64,000 nucleotides of DNA, from positions 496,001 through 560,000 of the forward strand of contig NZ_FTMX01000001.1 in NCBI RefSeq assembly GCF_900156045.1, written 5' to 3'. This DNA comes from Peribacillus simplex (lineage in GTDB: Bacteria; Bacillota; Bacilli; Bacillales; DSM-1321). The notes beneath the pieces are model-generated. The model did not search any database. It was not told the origin of the DNA and worked only from the letters and a program-made list of their open reading frames with translations. The first letter of the stretch is position 1, and every line of letters starts with the position of its first letter. This document shows, in pieces, positions 1 to 9,054 of this stretch. A program made the position numbers and the translations under genes.

Positions 1-1
1 A

Positions 2-424
2 ACTGGTTTCGTTCTTGGCGGACACGGAGATGATATGGTTCCATTGGTACGTTACTCTTATGCAGGCGGAATTCCTTTGGAAACATTGATCCCTCAAGAT
101 CGTCTAGAAGCAATCGTGGCCCGTACCCGCACTGGCGGCGGAGAAATCGTTAACCTTCTTGGAAACGGAAGCGCCTATTATGCACCAGCTGCATCTCTAG
201 TGGAAATGGCTGAAGCGATCCTTAAAGACCAACGTCGCGTTCTTCCATCCATCGCTTATCTTGAAGGTGAATACGGATTTGAAGGTATTTACCTTGGAGT
301 GCCGACTGTACTGGGTGCGAACGGTATTGAACAAATCATCGAACTTGAATTGACCGCAGACGAAAAAGCGGCACTTTCAAAATCAGTTGAATCAGTTAAA
401 GCAGTAATGCAAGTCCTTCAATAA
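2..424 (+). CDS. mdh: Malate dehydrogenase, C-terminal part (5' end outside window)
   Basis: NAD-dependent oxidation of malate to oxaloacetate in the TCA cycle, in the cytoplasm. The reading frame is open from base 2, so the gene begins upstream of the window; about 140 C-terminal residues are present. The first residues read [14 protein letters not shown], which contains the catalytic histidine motif of the LDH/MDH superfamily. The substrate-binding and tetramer region follows, and the protein ends ...VKAVMQVLQ. Mdh directly before phoPR and polA is the Bacillus order (citZ-icd-mdh-phoPR). A strong terminator follows 15 bases after the stop, so phoP has its own promoter. Confidence 0.97.
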   Translation, partial: TGFVLGGHGDDMVPLVRYSYAGGIPLETLIPQDRLEAIVARTRTGGGEIVNLLGNGSAYYAPAASLVEMAEAILKDQRRVLPSIAYLEGEYGFEGIYLGVPTVLGANGIEQIIELELTADEKAALSKSVESVKAVMQVLQ

Positions 425-438
425 GTGATCATATCAGA

Positions 439-496
439 CTGTTCGGATATAGGAAGAAAAGGCCATGGCCTTTTTCCGACTCCGGACAGTTTTTTT
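439..496 (+). terminator. Rho-independent terminator after mdh
   Basis: A two-tier hairpin. The outer arms are CTGTTCGGA and TCCGGACAG, an inner stem pairs GGAAGAAAAGGCC with GGCCTTTTTCC, and a run of seven T follows. Confidence 0.85.
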
Positions 497-613
497 ACGC
501 TTCAAAAGTCCTTGGAACTAATAATCTCCCTGCTGAAGATAAGGAATAACTTTCTTTCCGTTTTTTTATGTGTAAATTTCATATAATATTCTTTATAATG
601 GAAGTGGATGAGT

Positions 614-634
614 AGACCAAGAAATTGGTCTTTT
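614..634 (+). promoter_or_regulatory. Small hairpin in the phoP 5' leader
   Basis: AGACCAA and TTGGTCT pair perfectly over 7 bp around a GAAA (GNRA) tetraloop, followed by TTT. It lies about 28 bases before the phoP start and downstream of AT-rich TATAAT-like sequences (582-587 and 594-599). It could be a weak attenuator or a transcript-end stabiliser. The sequence shows only the hairpin; the function is inferred. Confidence 0.4.
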
Positions 635-661
635 GGGTAATACATAATTCAGGAGGATCTA

Positions 662-1381
662 ATGTCAAAGAAAATTCTCGTAGTGGATGATGAACAATCA
701 ATAGTTACCTTACTTCAGTACAATTTAGAACAAGCAGGCTATTCGGTAATCACAGCTTTGGATGGAGAACAAGGGCTGGAGGCTGCCGTGGATATACGCC
801 CCGATTTAGTGGTATTGGATTTGATGCTGCCTAAAATGGACGGGCTTGAAGTATGTAAGCAGCTTCGCCAGCAAAAAATCAATATACCGATCTTGATGCT
901 GACAGCTAAGGACGATGAATTTGACAAGGTGCTGGGACTTGAACTGGGGGCGGATGATTACTTGACCAAGCCATTCAGTCCTAGGGAGGTAGTGGCCCGG
1001 ATTAAAGCCATTTTAAGAAGATCCCAGTTACAATCGAACGGCAGTGATTCAAGTCAGGATCAAGAAGATGGCCTCTTGAAATTAGGGGAATTGAAAGTGT
1101 TCCCGGAACGATACGAAGCTTTCTTTGATGAACAGCAATTAGAATTGACTCCAAAGGAATTTGAATTACTTTTATACTTGGCGAAGAATAAAGGAAGAGT
1201 GCTGACCAGGGATCAACTGCTCAGTGCGGTATGGAATTATGATTTCGCGGGAGACTCACGAATCGTCGATGTCCATATTAGCCATCTTCGTGAAAAAATA
1301 GAAAAAGATACAAAAAAACCTCTATATATTAAAACGATAAGGGGCTTGGGTTATAAGCTTGAGGAGCCTAAAAAAGAATGA
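662..1381 (+). CDS. phoP: Phosphate-response regulator PhoP (OmpR/PhoB family)
   Basis: DNA-binding response regulator of the phosphate-starvation two-component system. Residues 1-120 form the receiver domain, with acidic residues DDE at 9-11, the phosphoacceptor Asp53 (VVLDLMLPK) and a conserved Lys near 103 (LTKPF). Residues 140-235 are an OmpR-type winged helix (LTPKEFELLLYLAKNKGR, RIVDVHISHLREK). At 239 aa it matches the family length. The start has AGGAGG 7 bases upstream. The gene overlaps phoR by 4 bases (ATGA), so the two are translationally coupled. The expected regulon (phosphatases, Pst transport, teichuronic acid) is family knowledge, not visible here. Confidence 0.96.
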   Translation: MSKKILVVDDEQSIVTLLQYNLEQAGYSVITALDGEQGLEAAVDIRPDLVVLDLMLPKMDGLEVCKQLRQQKINIPILMLTAKDDEFDKVLGLELGADDYLTKPFSPREVVARIKAILRRSQLQSNGSDSSQDQEDGLLKLGELKVFPERYEAFFDEQQLELTPKEFELLLYLAKNKGRVLTRDQLLSAVWNYDFAGDSRIVDVHISHLREKIEKDTKKPLYIKTIRGLGYKLEEPKKE

Positions 1382-3156
1382 CGACCTATCGTAAAAAGCT
1401 CTTATATACCCTCATCACATTGGTGATGGTCGTCCTGATGGCCGTGGGCTTTTTATTAGGACACTTGTTCAAAAGTTATTATATTAAAACGTTTAATGAC
1501 CGTATACAGAACGAAACATTTTTCATTTCTACATATATTCAGGAGCATGGCGGGATCGAGTCCTTTTTGGAAAAAGGGAAGACGGCAAAACTGACACCCC
1601 TTTTAGATTCGAATTTAACCATTCTCTCCACGAATGGGGAAATATTATACGATTCGACATCATCCAATGAAATATTTAAAGGCCATGCCAATGTCCTTCG
1701 TAAAATAACTTTGGAAAAAGGGCTAAAGCATGGGGAAGGGTTTGAAGTGGTCGAAGGCGAATCGGACCTCCATTATTATTGGAAGACGGTTGAAAAGGAT
1801 GGAGAGATTGAAGGCTTTGTCGTTCATAGCAATGAAATAGAGGCCATCAATCAAGTGAATAAACAAATGTGGCAAATATTGATCATTTGTTTAGGGGTGG
1901 CCTTGATCATCATTCTCATGCTTGCCAGCAAAATCACTTCATATTATACGCGGCCGATCGAGGAGGCGACGATGGCGGCCATAGAACTGGCCAAAGGGAA
2001 TTATGGAACCCGGACATTCGGGCGGCATTCCGATGAAACGGGAATGCTGACAACTTCCTTGAACATATTGGCGAGGAATCTTCAGGAAACAGAGATAGCG
2101 AGGGAAATGAATCAGGATCGTTTGGAAACACTTGTTGAAAACATCGGTAGTGGTGTCTTGCTGATAGACAGTAAAGGGTATACCACATTAATCAACCGGG
2201 AATTCAAGAAAAGCTTCCGTGTGAACTCCGCTACGTTTTTGTTTCAGGAATATTATTCGGTCATTAAAGATCAGGAAGTCATAGCCATCATCGAAGAAAT
2301 CTTTCGAACGGAAAAAACGATTAAACGACAGGTGAAGATACCGCTTGCCATAGAACGTAAGCATTTTGAGATTTATGGGGCTCCCATTATCGGGAATCAT
2401 GATGAATGGAAGGGGATCCTCCTCATTTTCCATGATATCACCGAATTGAAAAGGCTCGAGCAGATGCGGAAGGATTTCGTGGCTAATGTGTCCCATGAAT
2501 TGAGGACCCCGATCACTTCTATTAAAGGCTTTTCTGAAACATTGTTGGATGGCGCCTTAAAAGACGAAAAGACCTTAAAGCACTTTTTATCGATTATCCT
2601 GAAAGAAAGTGATCGGCTGCAAGAACTCATTCAGGAGCTTCTGAATTTATCCAAAATGGAGCAACAGGAATTCGTTTTAAACGCAGGGGTCGTGGATATT
2701 ACAAAAGTGCTTGGCGAAATACAAGAGATGCTTATAGGCAAGCTGAAAGAAAAAGAAGTATCCCTTGAAATTAAAACATCACCGGAGCCGGTATTCATTG
2801 AAGGGGAATCTGACAGGATCAAACAGGTTTTCATCAATTTGATTACGAACGCATTGACCTACACACCAAATGGCGGCAGGGTCACCGTTGATATCATTGA
2901 AAATGAACAGACGGTCGATATTGCAGTGCAAGACAGCGGGATCGGCATCGAAGAAAAAGAACTGCCGAGGATCTTTGAACGGTTTTACCGGATCGATAAG
3001 GCGAGGAGCCGCGATTCAGGAGGAACGGGCATTGGACTGGCAATCGTCAAGCATATAATAGAAGTCCATAAAGGTAAAATCAATGTGGAAAGCACACCTG
3101 GAACCGGGACGACTTTTACAGTCACCTTAAATAAAAGCTTAAAAGGAAAAATGTAG
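1378..3156 (+). CDS. phoR: Phosphate-regulon sensor histidine kinase PhoR
   Basis: Membrane sensor kinase that phosphorylates PhoP. Order of domains: transmembrane helix 1 at about 10-30, an extracytoplasmic sensor of about 130 residues, helix 2 at about 162-182, HAMP, a PAS domain (about 245-355), HisKA with the phosphoacceptor His373 in NVSHELRTPITS, and HATPase_c with the N box (FINLITNAL) and the glycine boxes DSGIGIEEKEL and GGTGIGLAIVKHI. The 592-residue length is usual for Bacillus PhoR. It overlaps phoP by 4 bases and ends before a terminator-like hairpin about 100 bases downstream. Confidence 0.96.
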   Translation: MTTYRKKLLYTLITLVMVVLMAVGFLLGHLFKSYYIKTFNDRIQNETFFISTYIQEHGGIESFLEKGKTAKLTPLLDSNLTILSTNGEILYDSTSSNEIFKGHANVLRKITLEKGLKHGEGFEVVEGESDLHYYWKTVEKDGEIEGFVVHSNEIEAINQVNKQMWQILIICLGVALIIILMLASKITSYYTRPIEEATMAAIELAKGNYGTRTFGRHSDETGMLTTSLNILARNLQETEIAREMNQDRLETLVENIGSGVLLIDSKGYTTLINREFKKSFRVNSATFLFQEYYSVIKDQEVIAIIEEIFRTEKTIKRQVKIPLAIERKHFEIYGAPIIGNHDEWKGILLIFHDITELKRLEQMRKDFVANVSHELRTPITSIKGFSETLLDGALKDEKTLKHFLSIILKESDRLQELIQELLNLSKMEQQEFVLNAGVVDITKVLGEIQEMLIGKLKEKEVSLEIKTSPEPVFIEGESDRIKQVFINLITNALTYTPNGGRVTVDIIENEQTVDIAVQDSGIGIEEKELPRIFERFYRIDKARSRDSGGTGIGLAIVKHIIEVHKGKINVESTPGTGTTFTVTLNKSLKGKM

Positions 3157-3256
3157 AGGGTTTCTTATTTACATTTCCTTTACAATTCCTTAAAACGGAC
3201 TTCATAATGCAGGGGTACAATGGTTGTACAACCCCTCATCCAAGGAGTTAAACATT

Positions 3257-3285
3257 GACAGAGACATGGTCTCTGTCTTTTAATT
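3257..3285 (+). terminator. Rho-independent terminator after phoPR
   Basis: GACAGAGAC and GTCTCTGTC form a perfect 9-bp stem around ATG, followed by TTTTAATTTT. Confidence 0.8.
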
Positions 3286-3399
3286 TTGGCTATATTCCCC
3301 GCGAACCATCCCTCTATCCTATTTTCCTGGAAAAATATTAGATTTTTATGAAACTTTAGGCCCTTCCTTGCGTAAATAAGATATAACTGCAAAGAAGGG

Positions 3400-4443
3400 G
3401 TGATACATATCGTTAGCTTAAAAAGGATATATACGATCACAGGACTTGTCTTTCTTATTTTAATTTTAGGTATAGTTGCGATATCGACCTGGTACACGGT
3501 TGATGAATCCGATCAAGCTGTCATAATGACGTTTGGTAAAGTGGAGCAGACGATAACGGAACCAGGACTTCACTTTAAACTTCCTTGGCCCGTTCAATCG
3601 GTCGAGAAATTATCCAAAGAAACATTCAGTCTTAAATTTGGATATAAGGAAGAGGATGGAGAGGTGAAGGATTACCCGAGTGAGACCAAAATGATTACGG
3701 GTGATGAAAATATTGTGCTGGCCGACCTGGTGGTCCAGTGGAAAATCACCGATCCTCCTAAATATCTATACAATGCAGATGATCCAGAAAAAATATTGTA
3801 TGATACGACTTCAGCTGCATTACGGAGCATCATCGGCAGCACGAAAATCGATGATGCCCTTACATCCGGTAAAGCGCAAATCGAAGCGGATGTACGCGAT
3901 TTATTGTCACAGCTAATGGAGAAATATGATGTCGGGATTTCCATATCTGCGGTTAAACTCCAGGACGTGGAGTTACCGAATGAAGAAGTGCGGAAAGCAT
4001 TCACCAATGTAACGGATGCCCGGGAAACGGCGAATACGAAAATCAACGAAGCGGATAAATATGAAAATAAGCGTATGAATGAAGCGGAAGGGGAAAAAGA
4101 TGCCCTCATTTCACAGGCTAATGGGGATAAAGCTGCCCGTACGGAAGCTGCCCGCGGGGATGTAGCGGTCTTTGAAAAATTACTCAGTGAGTATAAGGGC
4201 AATAAGGGGATTACGAAGGACCGCCTTATTATTGAAACCCTTGAGGAAGTATTGCCGAATGCAGAGATTTATATTATGAATGATGATGGAAACACCATGA
4301 AGTACTTGCCGCTCCGCTCGCTTGAAAAGGAGGAAACGAAAAAAACTCCTGCACCTGATGAAGCCGCTATACCTGAAGAAGAAACGAATAAAGGGAATGC
4401 ATCGGAAGAAAAAGCGGTAGGGGAAGGGGGCACTAAACAATGA
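3400..4443 (+). CDS. hflK: FtsH protease activity modulator HflK (SPFH/band 7 protein)
   Basis: Membrane-anchored SPFH protein. In E. coli, HflK forms a cage with HflC around the membrane protease FtsH. One N-terminal transmembrane helix (about residues 9-32) is followed by the SPFH domain (DESDQAVIMTFGKVEQTITEPGLHFKLPWPVQSVEKL) and a long helical region rich in Ala and Glu (AEGEKDALISQANGDKAARTEAARG). The tail of about 45 residues is acidic and Pro/Thr-rich. The GTG start overlaps its purine-rich upstream stretch (GCAAAGAAGGGG), so the exact start is uncertain by a few codons. It overlaps hflC by 4 bases. The pair is not at this place in B. subtilis, where phoR is followed by polA, so it looks like an insertion in the conserved block. 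Confidence 0.9.
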   Translation: MIHIVSLKRIYTITGLVFLILILGIVAISTWYTVDESDQAVIMTFGKVEQTITEPGLHFKLPWPVQSVEKLSKETFSLKFGYKEEDGEVKDYPSETKMITGDENIVLADLVVQWKITDPPKYLYNADDPEKILYDTTSAALRSIIGSTKIDDALTSGKAQIEADVRDLLSQLMEKYDVGISISAVKLQDVELPNEEVRKAFTNVTDARETANTKINEADKYENKRMNEAEGEKDALISQANGDKAARTEAARGDVAVFEKLLSEYKGNKGITKDRLIIETLEEVLPNAEIYIMNDDGNTMKYLPLRSLEKEETKKTPAPDEAAIPEEETNKGNASEEKAVGEGGTKQ

Positions 4444-5372
4444 GCGGAAAAATAATAGATTTCTCTGAGTTGAAAAAAGGGGATTTTCATTGGAGGGGCT
4501 ATGTGAGAATTGGCATTTTCCTGATTATTTTCATCGCGTTGCTGCTAATCATCCTCACCAATGTCTATATCGTCAAAGAGGGCGAATACAAAGTCGTCCG
4601 CCAATTCGGTGAGGTGGTAAGGATCGATAAGACACCGGGATTGAAGGCGAAGGTGCCATTCATACAGAGTATCATGACCTTGCCGAAGTATCAGATGACT
4701 TCTGATGTGTCCGAAGCGGAAATCAATACGAAAGATAAAAAGCGGATGCTGATCGATAACTATGCAGTTTGGAGAATAGAAGATCCGAAGAAATTGATTA
4801 CAAATGCAAGGACACTTGAGAATGCCGAAACGAAAATGGAAGAGTTCATCTATTCGGCAGTTCGTTCAGAGCTGGGCCAGCTGAATTATGATGAGATCAT
4901 CAATGATGAGAAGTCATCCAGGGGAAGTTTAAACGACCGCATAACCGAAAAAGTCAACGATCTGCTGCAAAAGGACAGTTATGGAATCAGCTTGACGGAT
5001 GTCCGGATAAAGCGGACTGACTTACCCTCCGAAAACGAAGCATCCGTCTTCAAGAGGATGATTTCCGAGCGGGAATCGAAAGCGCAAGAATACCTATCCA
5101 AAGGTGATGCGAAGAAAAACCGTATCATTGCGGATACTGACCGGAAAGTGAAAGAATTGCTTTCCACTGCAGAGGCTGATGCAGAAGTGATCAGGGCTGA
5201 AGGAGAAGGGGAAGCAGCGAAAATCTATAATAAGTCGTTTTCCAAAGACCCTGAATTCTATAAACTATACCGGACTCTTGAATCCTACAAAAAAACGATT
5301 GGAGATCAAACGGTCATCGTTCTGCCTTCGGATTCACCTTATGCCAGCTTGTTAATGGGTAATACCAAATAA
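4440..5372 (+). CDS. hflC: FtsH protease activity modulator HflC (SPFH/band 7 protein)
   Basis: Partner of HflK. A cytoplasmic N-terminus of about 20 residues is followed by a transmembrane helix (about 25-45, IGIFLIIFIALLLIILTNVY), an SPFH domain (VKEGEYKVVRQFGEVVRIDKTPGLKAKVPF) and a coiled-coil-like helix with ESKAQEYLSKGDAKKNRI and AEADAEVIRAEGEGEAAKIY. The C-terminus (TVIVLPSDSPYASLL) is typical of HflC. Translation is coupled to hflK by the ATGA overlap. A terminator follows, so hflKC is a two-gene operon apart from phoPR and polA. Other SPFH proteins (FloT, stomatin) differ in the C-terminal half, which makes HflC the best call. Confidence 0.9.
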   Translation: MSGKIIDFSELKKGDFHWRGYVRIGIFLIIFIALLLIILTNVYIVKEGEYKVVRQFGEVVRIDKTPGLKAKVPFIQSIMTLPKYQMTSDVSEAEINTKDKKRMLIDNYAVWRIEDPKKLITNARTLENAETKMEEFIYSAVRSELGQLNYDEIINDEKSSRGSLNDRITEKVNDLLQKDSYGISLTDVRIKRTDLPSENEASVFKRMISERESKAQEYLSKGDAKKNRIIADTDRKVKELLSTAEADAEVIRAEGEGEAAKIYNKSFSKDPEFYKLYRTLESYKKTIGDQTVIVLPSDSPYASLLMGNTK

Positions 5373-5379
5373 CCTTGAT

Positions 5380-5444
5380 GCCGTCATTTTTCTTTCCGCT
5401 TCTACTCATGGTAGAATAGAGAAAGGAAAATGAACGGCTTTTTG
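5380..5444 (+). terminator. Long hairpin terminator after hflKC
   Basis: GCCGT pairs with ACGGC at the base. CATTTTTCTTTC pairs with GAAAGGAAAATG with one wobble, and an apical CTAC/GTAG stem is capped by TCAT. A T-rich tract (TTTTTTGCGTTTT) follows. Confidence 0.75.
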
Positions 5445-5500
5445 CGTTTTTATATAGAAGCTATAACTACATAAACCTGTATGACTGGAGGAAGACGGAT

Positions 5501-8125
5501 TTGGATAAAAAGTTAGTACTCATAGATGGAAACAGCATTGCATACCGTGCGTTTTTTGCGCTTCCGCTCTTGAATAATGATAAGGGGGTCCATACGAATT
5601 CCGTGTACGGATTCACGATGATGCTCAACCGCATTCTTGAAGAAGAAAAGCCAACACACATACTTGTGGCATTCGATGCGGGTAAAACGACATTCAGACA
5701 TGCATCATTTAAAGAATATAAGGGTGGGCGCCAAAAAACGCCGCCCGAATTATCGGAGCAATTCCCTTTCATTCGCGAACTGCTTGATTGTTTTCAAATA
5801 AAAAGGTATGAATTGGAGAACTACGAAGCCGATGATATTATCGGTACGCTGTCTTTACAGGCGGAAAAAGATGGTTTTGAAGTGAAGGTCATTTCCGGTG
5901 ATAAGGATTTAACACAATTATCCTCCCCTAATACGACAGTTTCCATCACGAAAAAGGGGATTACTGAAATTGAGGAATACACTCCAAAGCATATACATGA
6001 AAAATACGGTCTATCCCCTTTGCAGATCATTGATTTAAAAGGGTTGATGGGAGATGCTTCCGACAATATTCCCGGTATTCCGGGTGTTGGTGAAAAGACT
6101 GCCCTTAAATTATTGCATCAATTTGAAACGGTTGAAAACCTTCTGCAGTCGATTGATGAGGTAAGCGGACAAAAATTGAAAGAGAAAATAGAAGAACATA
6201 GAGACCTGGCCCTATTGAGCAAAGAGCTGGCTACGATAACGAGGGAAGCCCCGCTTGAAGTTTCCGTGAACGAGACCGAGTACACTGGCATGGATCAGGA
6301 TCGAGTCATCTCATTCTATAAGGAGCTTGGCTTTTCGACTTTGCTCGATAAATTGGATGTAACGGAAAGTGCACCGCTTGAACAGGAGAAGATAGAGGTG
6401 CACACGGCCGAAATGACAGAAGCCATGTTTGGAGATGAAAGTGCCTTATATGTTGAGATTTTAGAAGATAACTATCATCGTGCCGATATAATGGGGATCG
6501 CCATCAGTAATGAACAAGGTAATTTTTACTTCAATGGTGATGATGCTCTGAGTTCCGGGGCATTTAAATCCTGGGCAGAGGATGAAACAAAAAAGAAAAC
6601 GGTTTTCGATGCGAAGCGTACGGTTGTGGCACTGCGTCATCGAGGAGTCGAAATAAAAGGCATCGATTTTGATGTATTTTTGGCATCCTATATCCTGAAT
6701 CCCGCAGAGTCAGTGGACGAAGTGGCAGAAATCACGAAAACTCAAGGTACGATCCGTCTTGAAACAGATGATGTTTTTTATGGAAAAGGTGCAAAACGGA
6801 AGATACCTGAGGAAGCGGAATTGAGGGAGCATATCGCAAGAAAATCGAAGGCGATCCTTTCTCTGAAAGAGCCGATGATCGATAAGCTGCAAGAGTTCGA
6901 GCAATTTAACCTATTTACGGAACTGGAGCTGCCACTGTCGATCATCCTGGCCAATATGGAATGGCAGGGAATAAAGGTGGATATAGGCCGATTGAAAAAC
7001 ATGGGACAGGAATTAGCCATTCGCTTAAGAAACATCGAAGCCCGAATTTTTGATTTGGCTGGAGAGGCGTTCAATATCAATTCACCTAAACAGCTCGGGG
7101 CCATCCTGTTTGAAAAGTTGGAGCTTCCAGTCATGAAGAAAACCAAAACAGGTTATTCGACTTCAGCCGATGTGCTGGAAAAACTGGAGAGCAAGCATGA
7201 TATCGTTAAGGAGATATTGCTGTATCGCCAGCTTGGTAAGTTGCAATCAACTTATATTGAAGGGTTGCTTAAAGTGGTCAATGGCAAAACGGACAAGGTG
7301 CACACCCGGTTCAACCAAGCATTGACCCAGACCGGCCGGTTAAGTTCTACAGATCCCAATCTGCAGAATATCCCGATCAGGCTGGAAGAAGGCAGGAAAA
7401 TCAGGCAGGCCTTCATCCCTTCCGAAAAGGATTGGATCATCTTTGCTGCCGATTACTCCCAGATCGAGTTACGCGTCCTGGCGCATATCGCCAATGACAG
7501 CGGATTGGTGGAAGCATTCCAGGCCGGGATGGACATCCATACAAGGACAGCCATGGATGTATTCCATGTACCGGCAGAGCAAGTCACTTCGAACATGAGG
7601 CGCCATGCCAAAGCGGTCAACTTCGGAATCGTTTATGGTATAAGTGACTACGGGCTATCGCAAAGTCTTGGCATCACGAGAAAAGAAGCGGGAGAGTTCA
7701 TCGAGAAGTATTTAAAAAGCTTTCCTGGTGTTCAGGAATATATGGAAGAAAGCATACATGAGGCCCGTCAAAAAGGATATAGCACGACTCTGATGCAAAG
7801 GAGGCGCTATATACCTGAGATAACAAGCAGGAATTTCAATATCAGGAGCTTTGCCGAACGGACAGCGATGAACACGCCGATTCAAGGCAGTGCCGCGGAT
7901 ATCATCAAGCTAGCCATGATAAACATGAATAAGCGCCTGAAACGGGAAGGGCTTAAAACGAGAATGCTTCTCCAGGTGCATGATGAATTGATTTTTGAAA
8001 CTCCTCCTGAGGAACTCGAAATCCTTAAAGTGATCGTTCCGGAGGAAATGGAAAATGCCATTGAATTGAACGTGCCCCTTAAAGTGGATTATGCTTTCGG
8101 GCCAACATGGTTTGATGCCAAATAA
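5501..8125 (+). CDS. polA: DNA polymerase I
   Basis: Gap-filling and Okazaki-fragment-processing polymerase. Residues 1-290 form the 5'-3' exonuclease/FEN domain (LIDGNSIAYRAFFALP, YEADDIIGTL, DASDNIPGIPGVGEKTA). A degenerate 3'-5' exonuclease fold follows (about 300-470): the expected D-x-E pair is replaced by YVEILEDN, as in other Bacillus Pol I enzymes, so proofreading is probably lost. The polymerase domain carries motif A (DYSQIELRVLAH), motif B (RRHAKAVNFGIVYG) and motif C (QVHDELIFE). The start is TTG with TGGAGGAAG about 8 bases upstream. Length is 874 aa against 880 in B. subtilis. mutM follows after 19 bases, so the genes are probably co-transcribed. Confidence 0.97.
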   Translation: MDKKLVLIDGNSIAYRAFFALPLLNNDKGVHTNSVYGFTMMLNRILEEEKPTHILVAFDAGKTTFRHASFKEYKGGRQKTPPELSEQFPFIRELLDCFQIKRYELENYEADDIIGTLSLQAEKDGFEVKVISGDKDLTQLSSPNTTVSITKKGITEIEEYTPKHIHEKYGLSPLQIIDLKGLMGDASDNIPGIPGVGEKTALKLLHQFETVENLLQSIDEVSGQKLKEKIEEHRDLALLSKELATITREAPLEVSVNETEYTGMDQDRVISFYKELGFSTLLDKLDVTESAPLEQEKIEVHTAEMTEAMFGDESALYVEILEDNYHRADIMGIAISNEQGNFYFNGDDALSSGAFKSWAEDETKKKTVFDAKRTVVALRHRGVEIKGIDFDVFLASYILNPAESVDEVAEITKTQGTIRLETDDVFYGKGAKRKIPEEAELREHIARKSKAILSLKEPMIDKLQEFEQFNLFTELELPLSIILANMEWQGIKVDIGRLKNMGQELAIRLRNIEARIFDLAGEAFNINSPKQLGAILFEKLELPVMKKTKTGYSTSADVLEKLESKHDIVKEILLYRQLGKLQSTYIEGLLKVVNGKTDKVHTRFNQALTQTGRLSSTDPNLQNIPIRLEEGRKIRQAFIPSEKDWIIFAADYSQIELRVLAHIANDSGLVEAFQAGMDIHTRTAMDVFHVPAEQVTSNMRRHAKAVNFGIVYGISDYGLSQSLGITRKEAGEFIEKYLKSFPGVQEYMEESIHEARQKGYSTTLMQRRRYIPEITSRNFNIRSFAERTAMNTPIQGSAADIIKLAMINMNKRLKREGLKTRMLLQVHDELIFETPPEELEILKVIVPEEMENAIELNVPLKVDYAFGPTWFDAK

Positions 8126-8144
8126 TAAAAGATAGGTGATTGCA

Positions 8145-8975
8145 ATGCCAGAACTTCCAGAAGTGGAAACAGTCAGAAGAACGTTAGAGCAGCTCGTACT
8201 CGGAAAAGAGATCAAGGAAGTGTCAGTCTTCTGGCCAAAGATCATAAAAGCGCCTGAACCTGTCGAACAGTTTCAGGATGCTTTAAGGGGACAGACAATT
8301 TCTGGAATAGGCCGTCGGGGCAAGTTCCTCATTTTTACCTTGGATGATTATTCGTTGGTTTCGCATTTAAGAATGGAGGGGAAATACGGTGTGCATCCAA
8401 AAGAAGAGCCGTATGATAAGCATACCCATGTGATCTTCACTTTCACCGATGGCAGTGAACTTAGGTACAGGGATGTCCGGAAATTCGGAACGATGCATCT
8501 ATTTGCCAAAGGGGAAGAACTTGAGCGGCTGCCACTGTTGCATTTAGGGCCTGAACCGTTGTCTGAAGATTTTACTGTCGAGGGGCTAAGTAGGAAGTTG
8601 GCAAGGACCAACAGGAAAATCAAGCCTGTTCTCCTTGATCAAACGGTTGTCGTCGGGATTGGGAATATATATGTAGACGAGTCGTTATTCCGTTCCGGTA
8701 TCCATCCGGAGAGAATCGCTTCTTCACTCTCGTTGCAGGAAATCAAAACGTTGCATGCAGAAATCATTGCGACGTTAGGTGAAGCTGTGGAAAAAGGCGG
8801 GAGTACGATTCGTTCGTACATTAATTCCCAAGGGCAAATCGGCATGTTTCAGTTGGAACTTAATGTTTACGGACGAAAAGGCGAGAACTGCAAAACATGC
8901 GGCACGCCACTTGAAAAAATGGTTGTGGCAGGACGCGGCACACATATTTGCCCGTCGTGCCAGCCGCTAAAATAG
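8145..8975 (+). CDS. mutM: Formamidopyrimidine-DNA glycosylase (Fpg/MutM)
   Basis: Bifunctional glycosylase/AP lyase removing 8-oxoguanine and formamidopyrimidines. I start it at the ATG at 8145, not at the in-frame GTG at 8136: mature Fpg must begin with PELPE because Pro2 is the Schiff-base nucleophile, and AGGTG lies 6 bases upstream of this ATG. Catalytic Glu3 and the lysine in GRRGKFL are present. A helix-two-turn-helix is followed by a C-terminal zinc finger with four Cys (CKTCG...HICPSCQ). Length 276 aa is standard. It sits in the polA-mutM-ytaF-coaE repair and housekeeping run. Confidence 0.97.
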   Translation: MPELPEVETVRRTLEQLVLGKEIKEVSVFWPKIIKAPEPVEQFQDALRGQTISGIGRRGKFLIFTLDDYSLVSHLRMEGKYGVHPKEEPYDKHTHVIFTFTDGSELRYRDVRKFGTMHLFAKGEELERLPLLHLGPEPLSEDFTVEGLSRKLARTNRKIKPVLLDQTVVVGIGNIYVDESLFRSGIHPERIASSLSLQEIKTLHAEIIATLGEAVEKGGSTIRSYINSQGQIGMFQLELNVYGRKGENCKTCGTPLEKMVVAGRGTHICPSCQPLK

Positions 8976-9054
8976 GTAATGTTTTTTCAAACACATCGGA
9001 TGGGCTCCATCCATATACTAGGGTAGCAACGAGTAGGGAAGGAGTATTATTCCG

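Noticed and set aside
3672-4202. 176-codon open frame antisense to hflK
   Set aside because: Opposite strand of a well-supported gene; composition is Ser/Ala-rich as expected for a shadow frame.
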